A DNA stretch of 64,000 bases from assembly GCF_003633895.1 (NCBI RefSeq), contig NZ_RBID01000013.1, positions 310,001 to 374,000 on the forward strand. The letters run 5' to 3'. Made by a program: the position numbers and the translations under genes. Under the pieces are notes generated by a model that was not told where the DNA came from, did not search any database, and was given only the letters and a program-made list of their open reading frames with translations. Source of the DNA: Vogesella indigofera. Lineage in GTDB: Bacteria > Pseudomonadota > Gammaproteobacteria > Burkholderiales > Chromobacteriaceae. Numbering within the stretch: the stretch's first letter is position 1; every line of letters begins with the position of its first letter. This document shows positions 29,666 through 38,896 of the stretch, piece by piece.

Positions 29666-29947
29666 ATGGCCTTTGACGAAGCAGTGCACCCCGATCACTT
29701 CAGCACCCTGCGCCGCACCCCGTTTCCGCACACACTGATCGAACAGCAGCTGATGCAGATGGGCGGCGGCGGCGTCGCCGGCAGTACCTTCCGTAAGCAG
29801 GTGCTGCTGGCCGCCGGCTGGCCGCACGACGGCCTGGTGCCGTTTGCCAAGCACCCGCAGCTGGCCAGTACCACCTTCAACCGCATCCGCCTGCTGCTGG
29901 ACGGCCACAGCCAGCCGGACACGCTGCTGGCGGCACTGGCTGCTTAA
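29666..29947 (+). CDS. Hypothetical 93-residue protein
   Basis: A small soluble protein without signal or membrane segment, starting [29 protein letters not shown] (29655-29660) precedes ATG 29666 at ideal spacing, and a terminator follows, so a real gene is likely. I do not recognise the family. It is divergent from pckG and might share its control region. Confidence 0.72.
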   Translation: MAFDEAVHPDHFSTLRRTPFPHTLIEQQLMQMGGGGVAGSTFRKQVLLAAGWPHDGLVPFAKHPQLASTTFNRIRLLLDGHSQPDTLLAALAA

Positions 29948-29964
29948 GTCGCCGGCCAGCCATA

Positions 29965-29996
29965 AAAAAAACCGCCTGTGCATCAGGCGGTTTTTT
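29965..29996. terminator. Bidirectional terminator between convergent small genes
   Basis: The stem ACCGCCTG/CAGGCGGT is flanked by an A-run on the left and T-run on the right, so it works for both strands. Confidence 0.9.
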
Positions 29997-30011
29997 CATG
30001 GTCGGCAGCGA

Positions 30012-30236
30012 TCAGCCGGCGCTGACCGAGGCACTCTTCAGGATCACGTACAGCTCGTCCTTCAGCTGCAGCTTTTCCTTTTTCAGGGTCTCGATCTCCA
30101 GCGGCGTGGCCGGGGTGATGTGCGCTTCCATGTTCTTGATCTGCTGATCAAGCTCGTTGTGCTTGTCGAACAGACGGCTGAAGCGGCTGTCTTCGGTTTT
30201 CAGCTGGGAAATCAGGTCGCGGAATTCTGGAAACAT
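30012..30236 (-). CDS. ydcH: YdcH family (DUF465) protein
   Basis: A 74-residue, highly charged, helical protein with the DUF465 pattern FSRLFDKHNELDQQIKNME and the KKEKLQLKDEL block. E. coli YdcH has no established role. It has AGGAG upstream of ATG 30236. It is convergent with the 93-residue gene. Confidence 0.87.
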   Translation of the reverse strand: MFPEFRDLISQLKTEDSRFSRLFDKHNELDQQIKNMEAHITPATPLEIETLKKEKLQLKDELYVILKSASVSAG

Positions 30237-30388
30237 GGGCAGGCTCCTTGTGGGTGGGTCGTTGCCTGAAACAGGCGGTCGATTTCATGCTACGCCGGCC
30301 AACGCCCCCCGATTTGATCCAGCGCAAGCAAGGTCAATGCCCAATGCATGGTGGTGCCGGCAGGCCGGCGCCCGCCATCTCAGAGCCA

Positions 30389-30520
30389 GTCCACGATCTC
30401 GCGCGCTCACGCGAGACAAGGCGAAAACGGCTGAGGAAGCGGCGTTTATCCAGATATAAACCAGCATGCCGAAGCCGTACTCACCGCGCAACGTTTCACG
30501 AAGCGCAGCAGATCGTGAAC
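30389..30520. repeat. Stop-codon-linked inverted-end element, copy 5
   Basis: Left end GTCCACGATCT (30389), right end AGATCGTGAAC (to 30520), interior AAAACGGCTGAGGAAGCGGC. Read on the minus strand, the end starts exactly 6 nt after the stop codon of the SNF2 helicase gene (30527-30529). Confidence 0.9.
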
Positions 30521-30526
30521 AGGCGC

Positions 30527-33500
30527 TCAGGCGCCCTTGAGCAGCGCCAGCAACGCGTCGGCATCCAGCCGCGCGCTGACGTCGCCGCCTTCCAGCAGGC
30601 TGTCGGCGAGGTCGCGCTTGGCCGCGTGCAGCGCCACGATCTGCTCCTCGATGGTGTGCTCCGCCACCAGCCGGTAGATGGTCACCGGCCGCTGCTGCCC
30701 CATGCGGTAGGCGCGATCGGAGGCCTGGTCTTCCACCGCCGGGTTCCACCACGGGTCGAGGTGGATCACGTAGTCGGCGGCGGTCAGGTTGAGGCCGGTA
30801 CCGCCGGCCTTCAGGCTGATCAGGAAGATGTCGCCCTCGCCGCGCTGGAAGGCGTCGACGCGCTCCTTGCGCGCCTTGGCCGGGGTGGTGCCGTCCAGAT
30901 ACTGGTAGGCGACACCGCGCGCGTCCAGATGCTGGCGCACCAGCGACAGGTGGTCGACAAACTGGCTGAACACCAGCGCCTTGTGGCCGTTTTCCAGCAG
31001 TTCGTCGGCGATGTCGGCAAACGCCGCCAGCTTGCTGCCGGCGATGGTGCTGTCCTTCAGCACCAGCTGCGGATGGCAGCAGAATCGGCGCAGCTTGGTG
31101 ATCTCGGCCAGCACCTGCATCTGCTTGCCGTCGGCCCCCTTCAGCTCGTCCAGCTTGGCCACCGCCTGCTGCCGCATCGCCTCGTACAGGTGCAGCTCGT
31201 CGGCCGACAGCGGCACCTTGCGTGTGATCTCGGTGCGCGGCGGCAGCTCGTCCAGCACCTGGGTCTTGGTGCGGCGCAGGATGAAGGGCTGGATCAGCGC
31301 CTTGAGCGCCTTTTTCGCGCCCTTGTCGCCGCGCTCGATCGGGTTGCCGAAGCGCTGCGCGAAGCGTTCCTGGCTGCCGAGCAGGCCGGGGTTGAGGAAG
31401 CGGAACAGGCTCCACAGCTCGCCGAGGTGGTTTTCTACCGGCGTGCCGCTGGCCGCCAGGCGGAAGCCGGCCTGCAGGTCCATCACCGCCTGCGCGCGCT
31501 TGGTGCCGGCGTTCTTGATCGCCTGCGCCTCGTCCAGCACCACGCTTTGCCATTCGATGGCGGCAAAGGCGGCGGCGTCCTGCTGCAGCAGGCCGTAGCT
31601 GACCACCACCAGATCCAGCGGCCCGAGGTCGACCAGCGAGCGGAACTGGTGATACGGGCGCACCTTCAGCGTCGGCGCGAAACGCGCCGCTTCCGACAAC
31701 CAGTTCAGCGCCACCGAGGTCGGTGCCACCACCAGCTGCGGCCCGCCCGGCGCGCGCGCCAGCAGCAGCGCCAGCGTCTGCACCGTCTTGCCCAGACCCA
31801 TGTCGTCGGCGAGACAGGCGCCGACGCCCCAGTGCGCCAGCCGCGCCATCCAGTCGTAGCCGTCGCGCTGGTAGTCGCGCAGCTCGGCCTGCAGCGTGGA
31901 CGGCAGCTGCGGCTGGAATGCCTGCAGCGACTGCAGGCGCTCGGCCTGCGCCTGCCACGCGTCGTCGGCGTCGAAATCGCCGACCTCGCCGGCCAGCTCC
32001 GCCAGCTGCGCGGCGGCCAGCGCCGACACGCGCAGGCCGTCGCGGCCAACGTGGTCGGCCAGCAGCGCCAGTTCTTCCAGCCGCTTCTTCATCGCCTCGG
32101 TCAGCGCCAGCCAGTCGTCGTCGCCAAGCTTGAGGAAGCGCCCCGGCGTGTCGCGCATCAGCTCCAGCAGGTCACGCAGTTGCAGCACGCGGCCGTCGTC
32201 CAGCTTTAGCGCGCCATTCAGCACGAACCAGTCGCCCTGCTGCTTGATGCCCAGGCTCAGCTGCGTCAGGCCGCGGCGCGACTTGATGCGCAGGCGCTCG
32301 CCTTCCGGCCACACGCACTCCAGCAGCGCGCTGTCCAGCGCCTGCAGTTCGGATAGCACTTCCAGCGCCGCCTGCGGCTCGGCCAGCAGCCACTCCTGGC
32401 CGTCGTTGTCGCTGGCGGCCAGCAGCGGACAGGCGGCCAGCACGCTCTTCAGCGCCTTCTGTTCCTTTTTCAGGTTGCGACGAGTCTGGATCGCCTTGCC
32501 GTCGCTGTCGCCGACGATGTTCTCCAACCCGGCGCCGGGCTTGCACCAGTTGCCACCCGGCAGCGGCCGCACCAGCAGTTGCAGGCGCAGCCCCTCGCTC
32601 AGCGGCAGCAGGTGGGCGTAGATGCGGCCGTCGGCCGGCACGCTGTCGATGTGCGCCGCCAGCTCCGGCATGTCGGTGTGCACCGGCACCAGCGGCGCGA
32701 TGTCGCGCACCGCCTCCAGCAATTGCGCCTTGGCCGCACGCGGCACGGTCAGCTCCTTGCCGAGGATGGTGGCGATCTGGCGCACTTCCTTGCTGATGCT
32801 GTACACCGCCAACCGCGTCGGCGTCGCCTTGTCCCACACGATCTCGCTGTCCGGCGCGATCTTGCCCGGCACCAGCTTGATGCGGATCAGCTCGCCGCTT
32901 TCCTGCAGTTGCAGCGCCACGCTGCCGGCGACGATGTCGATGCCGACATCCGGCGCGTCGCTCCAGTACACCGCCGGATGGCCGATCAGCTGCGGCAGCG
33001 CCTTTTCGGCGTCGATCTCGTAGATGCTGCTGGCGTGGTAGTGGTGCTCGTGCTGCGCGCGCAGCACCTTGATGATCTGCTGGTCCTGCGGCAGCAGGTA
33101 GTCGAGGCTGTCGTCGCCGTCGAACAGGCGGCGCCACGACACGGTGCGGCCGCGGCTCCACTGGTTCTTGGCCGAGCGCTTCTGCTCGCGCGCTTCCAGC
33201 ATCACGCCGTGAGCGCCGGCGCTGAGCAGCCACGCCAGCCGCGTCTGGCCCTGCACCGCCGTGCTGCGGCTCTCGCTCTTGTTGGGGCCGAGCTGGCGCA
33301 GCGCGTGCAGCGCCTGCTGCCACGCTTCCTGGCGCTGGAACGCTTCCAGCAGCGGCTTCAGCCGGTGCTGGCGGTGCCACTCCGGCTGCAGCCGCGGCTG
33401 GCCGAACTGCGCCGCCAGCAGGGCGTCCAGCTCGGCGGCCACCCACAGGTAGCCCTCGTCCTGCATCTGTTCGCGGAAGTTCTGCAGCGCCGCCTGCCAC

Positions 33501-34651
33501 TGCGGCGTGCGCGCCTGTTTCACGTCCAGCCAGTACATCGCCAGCGCCAGCAGCAGGCCGTCGACGCCGGTCAGCGTCGAGGCGTCCGGCAAGGTCAGGT
33601 TGTTGCTGATGGCGCCGCCCTCGTGCTGCAGCACCAGATGCTGCAACACGTAGTAGCTGTGGCCGAAGTGCTGGCGGATGCCGCTGCTGATCGCCTGCTT
33701 CAGCGCGCTGCTGCGCTGCGGGCTGTCCGGGCTGCCCAGCAGCGCGATGCAGTGGAAGGCGTTGAGGTCGGCCGGCAGCTCGATCTTGCGTTTCTGCGTC
33801 TGCTCCTTCAGCTCGTCCAGCCACTGCTGCAGCGTGGCCAGGGCCTCGCCGTAACGGCCGGACACGGTGTGCAAAAAGAACAGGCTGCTGATGGCAAAGC
33901 CCTCGCCAGCGGCGGCCTCCTGCAGCAGGCGCTGGATGTCGCCGCGCCACAGGAACTGCAGCATCAGCAGGCTGGTGAGCTGGTCCCAGTCGCGGTAGCC
34001 GTCGTCCAGCCGCGACAGCGCGTAGCGGTAACCCTCGCGGAAGGTATCGAAGCGGTAGTTGGCCTCCGGCAGGTAGTCCAGCAGCAGCAGCACCTGGATG
34101 TCGTCGACCAGCTGGTCGAACAGCTGGCGTCCGGCGGCATTGGCGAACAGGCGCTTGAACGGCGCCTGCGGCAGGCTGCCGCTGTGCAGTGCCGCCGCCT
34201 GCTGGTAGCGCTGCAGCCAGTCCTGCGCCGCGCCGACCTGGCCGTGCAGGATCGCCAGCCACAGCCGCAGCTGGATCTGCGCGAGGTCCGGCTTGCCGCG
34301 CGCCGCCGGCGACATCGACAGGTGCTCGGTCAGCAGCTCGTCCCAGGCGGTGCGCTCCTGGCGGTCGTGCAGCAGCTGCAGCAGCACGGTATTGCGCGCG
34401 CCCGCCGCGATGCGGTACGGCAGGCCGGCGGTGCGCACGACCCAGCCCTGGTGCTCCAGATCGCCGAGGATCTCGCCGAGCTTGTCATTGTTCACCGCCT
34501 TGCCCTGCTCGTCGCGGATCAGGTTCAGCTGCAGCAGCGTCAGCAGGTTGGGCCTGGATTCGCCAGCCGGCAGCAAGGCCAGCGCGTGCAGCACGGCCAG
34601 ATGCGCCGGTGCGAGTTGATCAATGGTGTGGGCGGCAAACAAATCGGTCAT
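30527..34651 (-). CDS. Very large SNF2-family helicase/ATPase
   Basis: A 1374-residue protein. The C-terminal 440 residues are a complete SNF2 motor: the Walker A region LADDMGLGKTVQ near residue 950, DEAQ box near 1040, SGTPVENHLGELWSLFRFLN, and motif VI SDRAYRMGQ near 1312. The N-terminal 900 residues match nothing I can name and hold no SWIM zinc finger that I can see. It probably remodels protein-DNA or protein-RNA contacts using ATP; a role in phage defence or transcription recycling is possible but unsupported by neighbours. The start at 34651 (MTDLFAAH) is chosen over 34690. It is downstream of hemL with a terminator between. Confidence 0.9.
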   Translation of the reverse strand: MTDLFAAHTIDQLAPAHLAVLHALALLPAGESRPNLLTLLQLNLIRDEQGKAVNNDKLGEILGDLEHQGWVVRTAGLPYRIAAGARNTVLLQLLHDRQERTAWDELLTEHLSMSPAARGKPDLAQIQLRLWLAILHGQVGAAQDWLQRYQQAAALHSGSLPQAPFKRLFANAAGRQLFDQLVDDIQVLLLLDYLPEANYRFDTFREGYRYALSRLDDGYRDWDQLTSLLMLQFLWRGDIQRLLQEAAAGEGFAISSLFFLHTVSGRYGEALATLQQWLDELKEQTQKRKIELPADLNAFHCIALLGSPDSPQRSSALKQAISSGIRQHFGHSYYVLQHLVLQHEGGAISNNLTLPDASTLTGVDGLLLALAMYWLDVKQARTPQWQAALQNFREQMQDEGYLWVAAELDALLAAQFGQPRLQPEWHRQHRLKPLLEAFQRQEAWQQALHALRQLGPNKSESRSTAVQGQTRLAWLLSAGAHGVMLEAREQKRSAKNQWSRGRTVSWRRLFDGDDSLDYLLPQDQQIIKVLRAQHEHHYHASSIYEIDAEKALPQLIGHPAVYWSDAPDVGIDIVAGSVALQLQESGELIRIKLVPGKIAPDSEIVWDKATPTRLAVYSISKEVRQIATILGKELTVPRAAKAQLLEAVRDIAPLVPVHTDMPELAAHIDSVPADGRIYAHLLPLSEGLRLQLLVRPLPGGNWCKPGAGLENIVGDSDGKAIQTRRNLKKEQKALKSVLAACPLLAASDNDGQEWLLAEPQAALEVLSELQALDSALLECVWPEGERLRIKSRRGLTQLSLGIKQQGDWFVLNGALKLDDGRVLQLRDLLELMRDTPGRFLKLGDDDWLALTEAMKKRLEELALLADHVGRDGLRVSALAAAQLAELAGEVGDFDADDAWQAQAERLQSLQAFQPQLPSTLQAELRDYQRDGYDWMARLAHWGVGACLADDMGLGKTVQTLALLLARAPGGPQLVVAPTSVALNWLSEAARFAPTLKVRPYHQFRSLVDLGPLDLVVVSYGLLQQDAAAFAAIEWQSVVLDEAQAIKNAGTKRAQAVMDLQAGFRLAASGTPVENHLGELWSLFRFLNPGLLGSQERFAQRFGNPIERGDKGAKKALKALIQPFILRRTKTQVLDELPPRTEITRKVPLSADELHLYEAMRQQAVAKLDELKGADGKQMQVLAEITKLRRFCCHPQLVLKDSTIAGSKLAAFADIADELLENGHKALVFSQFVDHLSLVRQHLDARGVAYQYLDGTTPAKARKERVDAFQRGEGDIFLISLKAGGTGLNLTAADYVIHLDPWWNPAVEDQASDRAYRMGQQRPVTIYRLVAEHTIEEQIVALHAAKRDLADSLLEGGDVSARLDADALLALLKGA

Positions 34652-34674
34652 TGGCGGCGATCGGGAAATACAAA

Positions 34675-34711
34675 AACAAAAAAGCCGCACACCCGGTCAA
34701 GGGCATGCGGC
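34675..34711 (-). terminator. Probable hemL terminator
   Basis: An imperfect 11-bp GC-rich stem (34684-34694 / 34701-34711) with a run of A on the plus strand at its left, which is a T-run for the minus-strand transcript. It adjoins a TGCGGCCAACCTTG motif copy. Confidence 0.65.
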
Positions 34712-34731
34712 CAACCTTGGGCAGGGCAAGA

Positions 34732-36009
34732 TTATACGCGGCTCAGCGCACGGCGTGCGGCGGAGATGGTCTGCTCGACCAGCTCGTCGGTGTGGGCGAT
34801 GGAGATGAAACCGGCCTCGTACGCCGACGGCGCCAGGTACACGCCCTCGTCCAGCATCGCGTGGAAGAAGGCCTTGAAGCGGGTGATGTCGCAGCGCGTC
34901 GCCTCGGCGTAGCTGGCCGGCACCGTGTCGCTGAAGTAGAAGCCGAACATGCCGCCGACGCTGTCGGTGCACATGGCGATACCGGCGTCGCGCGCGGCGT
35001 CGGCGAGACCGGCGGCCAGGCGGGCGCTGCGGCGGCCGAGGGTGTCGTGGAAGCCCGGCTGCTGGATCAGGCGCAAGGTCGCGAGGCCGGCGGCCACCGA
35101 CAGCGGGTTACCGGACAGCGTGCCGGCCTGGTACACATTCCCCAGCGGCGCGATCTTGCCCATGATGTCGGCGCGACCGCCGAAGGCCGCCAGCGGCATG
35201 CCGCCGCCGACCACCTTGCCCAGCGTGGTCAGGTCCGGGGTGATGCCGTGCAGACCCTGCGCGCAACCCAGCGCCACGCGGAAGCCGGTCATCACTTCGT
35301 CGTAGATCAGCACCGCGCCGTGTTGCTCGGTGAGGCTGCGCAGTGCCTGCACGAACTCGGCCGACGGCTTGATCAGGTTCATGTTGCCGGCGATCGGCTC
35401 CAGGATCACGCCGGCGATCTTGTCGCCCAGCTCCTTGAAGGTGTCGCTCAGCTGCTGCACGTCGTTGTACTGCAGCACCAGCGTGTGCTTGGTGCAGTCG
35501 GCCGGCACGCCGCCGGAGGACGGGTTGCCGAAGGTCAGCAGGCCGGAGCCGGCCTTGACCAGCAGGCTGTCGGAGTGGCCGTGGTAGCAGCCTTCGAATT
35601 TCACGATCAGGTCGCGGCCGGTAAAGCCGCGCGCCAGACGGATCGCCGTCATCGTCGCCTCGGTGCCGGAGCTCACCAGCCGCACCTGCTCCACCGACGG
35701 CAACAGCTTGCAGATTTCCTCGGCGATCTCGACCTCGCCTTCGGTCGGCGCGCCGAAGGACAGGCCGCCGACGGCGGCATCCTGCACCGCCTTCACCACC
35801 TCGGGATGGGCGTGGCCGAGAATGGCCGGGCCCCAGCTGCCGACATAATCCAGGTACTGCTTGTCGTCGGCATCCCAGAAATAGGAGCCCTCGGCACGCT
35901 TGACGAAGCGCGGCGTACCGCCGACCTGACCAAAGGCACGCACCGGCGAATTGACGCCGCCGGGAATCACTTGCTTGCCACGTTCAAACAGTTCGAGATT
36001 GCGGGACAT
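34732..36009 (-). CDS. hemL: Glutamate-1-semialdehyde 2,1-aminomutase
   Basis: A 425-residue PLP enzyme of the family's usual length. The Schiff-base lysine is K265 in [10 protein letters not shown], and [17 protein letters not shown] and [11 protein letters not shown] are conserved. It makes 5-aminolevulinate in the C5 heme pathway, the step after HemA, whose gene is also in this window (60841-62094). The start at 36009 has AAAGGAA upstream. Confidence 0.97.
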   Translation of the reverse strand: MSRNLELFERGKQVIPGGVNSPVRAFGQVGGTPRFVKRAEGSYFWDADDKQYLDYVGSWGPAILGHAHPEVVKAVQDAAVGGLSFGAPTEGEVEIAEEICKLLPSVEQVRLVSSGTEATMTAIRLARGFTGRDLIVKFEGCYHGHSDSLLVKAGSGLLTFGNPSSGGVPADCTKHTLVLQYNDVQQLSDTFKELGDKIAGVILEPIAGNMNLIKPSAEFVQALRSLTEQHGAVLIYDEVMTGFRVALGCAQGLHGITPDLTTLGKVVGGGMPLAAFGGRADIMGKIAPLGNVYQAGTLSGNPLSVAAGLATLRLIQQPGFHDTLGRRSARLAAGLADAARDAGIAMCTDSVGGMFGFYFSDTVPASYAEATRCDITRFKAFFHAMLDEGVYLAPSAYEAGFISIAHTDELVEQTISAARRALSRV

Positions 36010-36599
36010 CGTTTTCCTTTCTGGCGGCATCACACACCGCGCTGGCTAAATGGGCAACGGGCCGCCCGTGGCAGCCCGGCAAAATCCTGTCGGTCACGAT
36101 ACGGCAGCGCGCGCGTCGCGGCGTTGACCTGTATCCAGAAGCGTGCGCCCTGCGCGGGCGTCTGTTATCGAGGCAGGATTGTCCGGCAAATCGCCGCGCA
36201 AGGCCACCACCGGGCAGAAACGCAGCGTTCGGCCGGCGCGATGGCGGCCAGCCTTGTCGCGGTAGGCGGTGTTGATTTTTGGCCACGGAAGCACACGAAA
36301 GCAAAAGGTGTAGGTCGGGTTAGCGCAGCGTAACCCGACAAGGCTTGCGGCCAACCTTGTCGCGGTCAACGGTTTTGGTTTTTGCCACGGAAGCACACGG
36401 AAGACACGGACAAAGGCCAAGGCTTCCTTGGCCACGAAACCCGCGAAAAGACACGAAAATGAAAACGAAAAGCTTGGCCGCAAGCCATGTCGATCGCCAG
36501 CCCGTCACGGCAGGGTGCATCACAGGTAGGGTGCGTCACCCGCAGGGCGACGCACCGCAAACCGGTCCGCCGGCAGAAACCAGCGACAAGACCGCCGCG
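36010..36599. other. 590-bp intergenic repeat mosaic
   Basis: No supported gene. It holds a REP-like palindrome (GTCGGGTTAGCG...CGTAACCCGAC, about 36314-36339). A module from 36346 to about 36485 is bounded by inverted copies of the CTTGCGGCCAA motif and carries CCACGGAAGCACACGGAAGA. A second REP-like palindrome (GGTGCGTCACCC...GGGCGACGCACC) lies near 36527-36556. The same module recurs near 59028-59155. Short frames here encode Phe-, Arg- and Gly-rich shadows only. Confidence 0.75.
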
Positions 36600-36917
36600 T
36601 CACAGCGCCAGCAGCGGCGCCACCTCGTCCACCGTCAGCGGCCGCACCACGCGGTTGAGCTCCACCCCGTCTCGCAGCAGGATCAGCGTCGGCCACAGCT
36701 TGACGCGGAAGCTGCGCCCCAGCCGCCGCCCGGCGCCGTCCTCCACCTTGATGTGCGTCAGCGCCGGCTGCGCCGCCAGCGCCTGTTCGATCGCCGGCTG
36801 CGCCGCCTGGCAGTGCGGGCACCAGTCGACGCCGAACTCCAGCAGCAGCGTGCCGGGGGTGGCATCTAGCGCCGCGCGCTCCGGCGCGGCGGCGGAATAG
36901 GTGGCAACGTAGGGCAT
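36600..36917 (-). CDS. Thioredoxin-like protein
   Basis: A 105-residue thioredoxin-fold protein without signal peptide. The active site is WCPHC (VDWCPHCQAAQPAIEQ) rather than the WCGPC of thioredoxin 1, and the cis-proline region is LWPTLILLRDG. It probably acts as a cytoplasmic disulfide reductase. The start at 36917 has AGAAGGA upstream; a longer frame to 37055 is not family-like. Confidence 0.88.
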   Translation of the reverse strand: MPYVATYSAAAPERAALDATPGTLLLEFGVDWCPHCQAAQPAIEQALAAQPALTHIKVEDGAGRRLGRSFRVKLWPTLILLRDGVELNRVVRPLTVDEVAPLLAL

Positions 36918-36986
36918 CGCGGGCTTCCTTCTGCTATCGGTCAGGCAGTCATGATAGCCGGAAACACGTCCGTCTGAACGCAGCCT

Positions 36987-37014
36987 GGCCGCAAAGCCGA
37001 AACGGCTTGCGGCC
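36987..37014. repeat. Hairpin from inverted GGCCGCAA motif pair
   Basis: GGCCGCAAAGCC and GGCTTGCGGCC pair with a single bulged A across a 5-nt loop, between the metalloprotease and thioredoxin genes. It is possibly a terminator of the metalloprotease gene. Confidence 0.65.
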
Positions 37015-37047
37015 AACGTTGGCAACTTAAGCGGTGCGCGACGCGGC

Positions 37048-37827
37048 TCAGTCATGCGGCCGATGACCGCGCTCCTCCGCCCAGATCACGTGGGTATACA
37101 CGCGCCAGCCGTGGCCGAAATCCTGCACATAGGTTTCCACCATGCCGCCACGCTGGCTGCGCAACAGCCGCCCCCACTGACCGGGAGTCGCCAGCTCCAG
37201 ATTGGCCATCGCCGCCGGCATCGCCGCCAGCGTGGTGCTGTCGTCGTCGTGGCTGTAAATGGTCTCCAGCTGCGCGTAGTCGTGAGCATTGGGGTGCTGG
37301 TTGCTGTCCGGGCTGCGGGTGTAGTCCATGCAGGAGCCGAGGTTTTCGTTATTGAAGTTCTCGTCCTGATGCCCCAGCCCGAAATTGTGGCCCACCTCCT
37401 GGCACATCACCAGCTGGCGCCAGGCCGGCGTGTTGTAGCTGGCGGTCTTGAAGTAGCTGTCGTTGAGCTTGGTGGTGCCCTGCACGATATGGCTGCCGCT
37501 GGCCCAAATCTGCGCCAGCCCCAGCCAGCCGTTATTGCCATACGCCGAATTGCAGACCTCGACCCGGCCGCTCGTCGGCCGGCAACGCTTGGCGGTGGTG
37601 CCACCGGCCACCATCTGTGTGTCCAGCACCGCAGAGCTGGTCCAGTCCGCCGCCGCCGTTTTGAAGAATTCCAGCCAGTTGCTGTCGACGTTATTGCCCA
37701 GCGGCACGGTAAACGGGTTGCCGGTGCGGGCCCAGTGGTAATTGCCCCAGGCATGGCTGGCCTGCGCCAGCGGTGCCGCCAGCAAGGAAGCCAGCAGCGT
37801 GCCGGCCAGAAGCGTAGTGCGTGACAT
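37048..37827 (-). CDS. Secreted metzincin-like protein with altered zinc motif
   Basis: A 259-residue protein with a signal peptide (cleaved near PLAQAS) and a metzincin-type core, QEVGHNFGLGH at residues 143-153. The usual motif is HExxHxxGxxH; here the first histidine is glutamine (codon CAG). Glu144, His147, Gly150 and His153 are kept, and a Met-turn-like CMDY follows (166-169). It may be an active peptidase with an unusual ligand or an inactive relative. Cys142 and Cys166 flank the site and could form a disulfide. It stands alone, followed by repeats. Confidence 0.8.
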   Translation of the reverse strand: MSRTTLLAGTLLASLLAAPLAQASHAWGNYHWARTGNPFTVPLGNNVDSNWLEFFKTAAADWTSSAVLDTQMVAGGTTAKRCRPTSGRVEVCNSAYGNNGWLGLAQIWASGSHIVQGTTKLNDSYFKTASYNTPAWRQLVMCQEVGHNFGLGHQDENFNNENLGSCMDYTRSPDSNQHPNAHDYAQLETIYSHDDDSTTLAAMPAAMANLELATPGQWGRLLRSQRGGMVETYVQDFGHGWRVYTHVIWAEERGHRPHD

Positions 37828-38017
37828 GATGCAAGCCCCCGTGAAGTGTCCCCTTCACAGTAATGACCAGCCGCAGCACAAATACAAATGCCATGCAGGC
37901 AAAAATCTGCCTTTCATCATGCAATAAAAGTAGAGCGCCATGATGCACCGCCGGCCGGCAGCGCCAAGCGGGAAGCGCCAGACAAACATCATCCGCACAG
38001 CGGATAGCAAACCCAAA

Positions 38018-38059
38018 CAAGGTTGGCCGCAAACCAGTGACTGCTTGCGGCCAACCTTG
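38018..38059. repeat. 15-bp inverted pair of CAAGGTTGGCCGCAA
   Basis: Perfect arms 38018-38032 and 38045-38059 with a 12-nt loop, followed by the TCGCGGTAAACG tail that also follows the copies near 38499, 59195 and 59279. Confidence 0.85.
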
Positions 38060-38362
38060 GTCATTCATTCGCGGTAAACGCGGGCGTCGCCAGCTCAGCA
38101 CCAGCCTACAAGCCCGACTTGCCGCGTTGCGGTTACACCAACGTCTGGTGCGTCGCCCCTTCGGGGTGACGGCACCCTACACCCCGCCTCGTCCAATCGT
38201 CCGCCAGCATAGAACCGATGCGCCCGCTCCCGTTGGCGCAGGCCGTAAAAACGGCCGCCAGCCCGGAAACAAGCCGCCCCCTTTTGAGCGCAGCGGATGG
38301 GCGGCGCCGGGCTGGTGGCCGTTTTTACGGGAATTCCTGCGCCGTCGGGTCGCCTTTTCTTT

Positions 38363-38398
38363 GGTTACTTTCTTTTGGCGAAGCAAAAGAAAGTAACC
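38363..38398. repeat. 15-bp hairpin within mosaic module
   Basis: GGTTACTTTCTTTTG and its complement are separated by GCGAAG. Similar GTTACTTTCTTTTGG-type hairpins are common in intergenic DNA of many proteobacteria and often give spurious small ORFs. Confidence 0.8.
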
Positions 38399-38457
38399 CG
38401 CCGCCGCGCAGAAAGCGGCAGATAAAAACATCCGCGTAGCGGATACCAAGCCCAAAA

Positions 38458-38499
38458 CAAGGTTGGCCGCAAACCCGAAACGGCTTGCGGCCAACCTTG
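38458..38499. repeat. 15-bp inverted pair of CAAGGTTGGCCGCAA
   Basis: Perfect arms 38458-38472 and 38485-38499, 12-nt loop. It is a near-duplicate of the hairpin at 38018-38059, including the flanking ATCCGCGTAGCGGAT hairpin on its left. Confidence 0.85.
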
Positions 38500-38546
38500 A
38501 TCATTCCATCGCGGTAAACGCTGGGCTTCGCAGGCTCAGCACCAGC

Positions 38547-38780
38547 CTACATGCCAGACTTACCGCGTTTAATAACCCTCACTATAGGAACTCGCGCCAC
38601 CTGCACCGTCGTGAGAAATAGAGCCCAAGCTACGGTGCTACAGCAGTGGCTAGTTATTCCAGAAAATATTTCTGCCTCCTCAAAGCCAATAACCATACGG
38701 ATTTGGGCGTTCCCGCCGCCTGTCAAGACTTGTTCGACCACATCTAAACCACTAGCATTTGTGTATCGAAAGCAATACAA
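38547..38780 (-). CDS. Doubtful 77-codon frame in the AT-richer island
   Basis: The minus-strand frame begins at TTG and encodes a mixed-composition peptide (ASGLDVVEQVLTGGGNAQ). Codon use is unlike the surrounding genes and no clear ribosome site precedes it. It may be a fragment of a foreign gene. Its 3' end lies opposite the T7-like promoter sequence. Low confidence that it is expressed. Confidence 0.22.
   Translation of the reverse strand: MYCFRYTNASGLDVVEQVLTGGGNAQIRMVIGFEEAEIFSGITSHCCSTVAWALFLTTVQVARVPIVRVIKRGKSGM
38570..38592 (+). promoter_or_regulatory. T7/T3-phage-like RNA polymerase promoter sequence
   Basis: TAATAACCCTCACTATA (38570-38586) is followed by GGAACT. Against the known promoters it agrees with T3 over TAACCCTCACTA (12 of 12) and with T7 over CTCACTATAGG (11 of 11). 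Reading plus-ward, it faces the small-gene island that ends in a terminator at 39198-39235. Single-subunit phage RNA polymerases would be needed to use it; none is encoded in the window. Chance similarity cannot be excluded. Confidence 0.5.
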
Positions 38781-38896
38781 AACTACATAGTGTGCCGCCC
38801 TACCGATTAATAACCATATTAAAGCGTAGATTCAGTCACAGTCTTTTAACCCGGCGGAGCAATCCGCCAACCCGCAACCACCCGATAGGAGATCGT

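Larger units (their letters stand above)
37828..38546. other. 719-bp intergenic repeat mosaic
   Basis: No supported gene. It contains inverted motif pairs forming 15-bp hairpins (38018-38059, 38458-38499), each followed by CATTCNNTCGCGGTAAACG. A module at about 38195-38335 is shared with about 59355-59485 (GCCCGGAAACAAGCCGCCC). A perfect 15-bp hairpin lies at 38363-38398 and a REP-like palindrome near 38149-38178. The first 90 bp upstream of 37828 probably hold the metalloprotease promoter. Confidence 0.78.

Noticed and set aside
36968-36978. GTCCGTCTGAA, nearly the Neisseria uptake sequence core GCCGTCTGAA
   Set aside because: A single near-match in 64 kb has no enrichment; the frequent motif here is a different one.
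38195-38440. Short frames encoding Lys/Phe-rich peptides in the mosaic
   Set aside because: They come from a hairpin repeat common in intergenic DNA of many proteobacteria and lack start signals.
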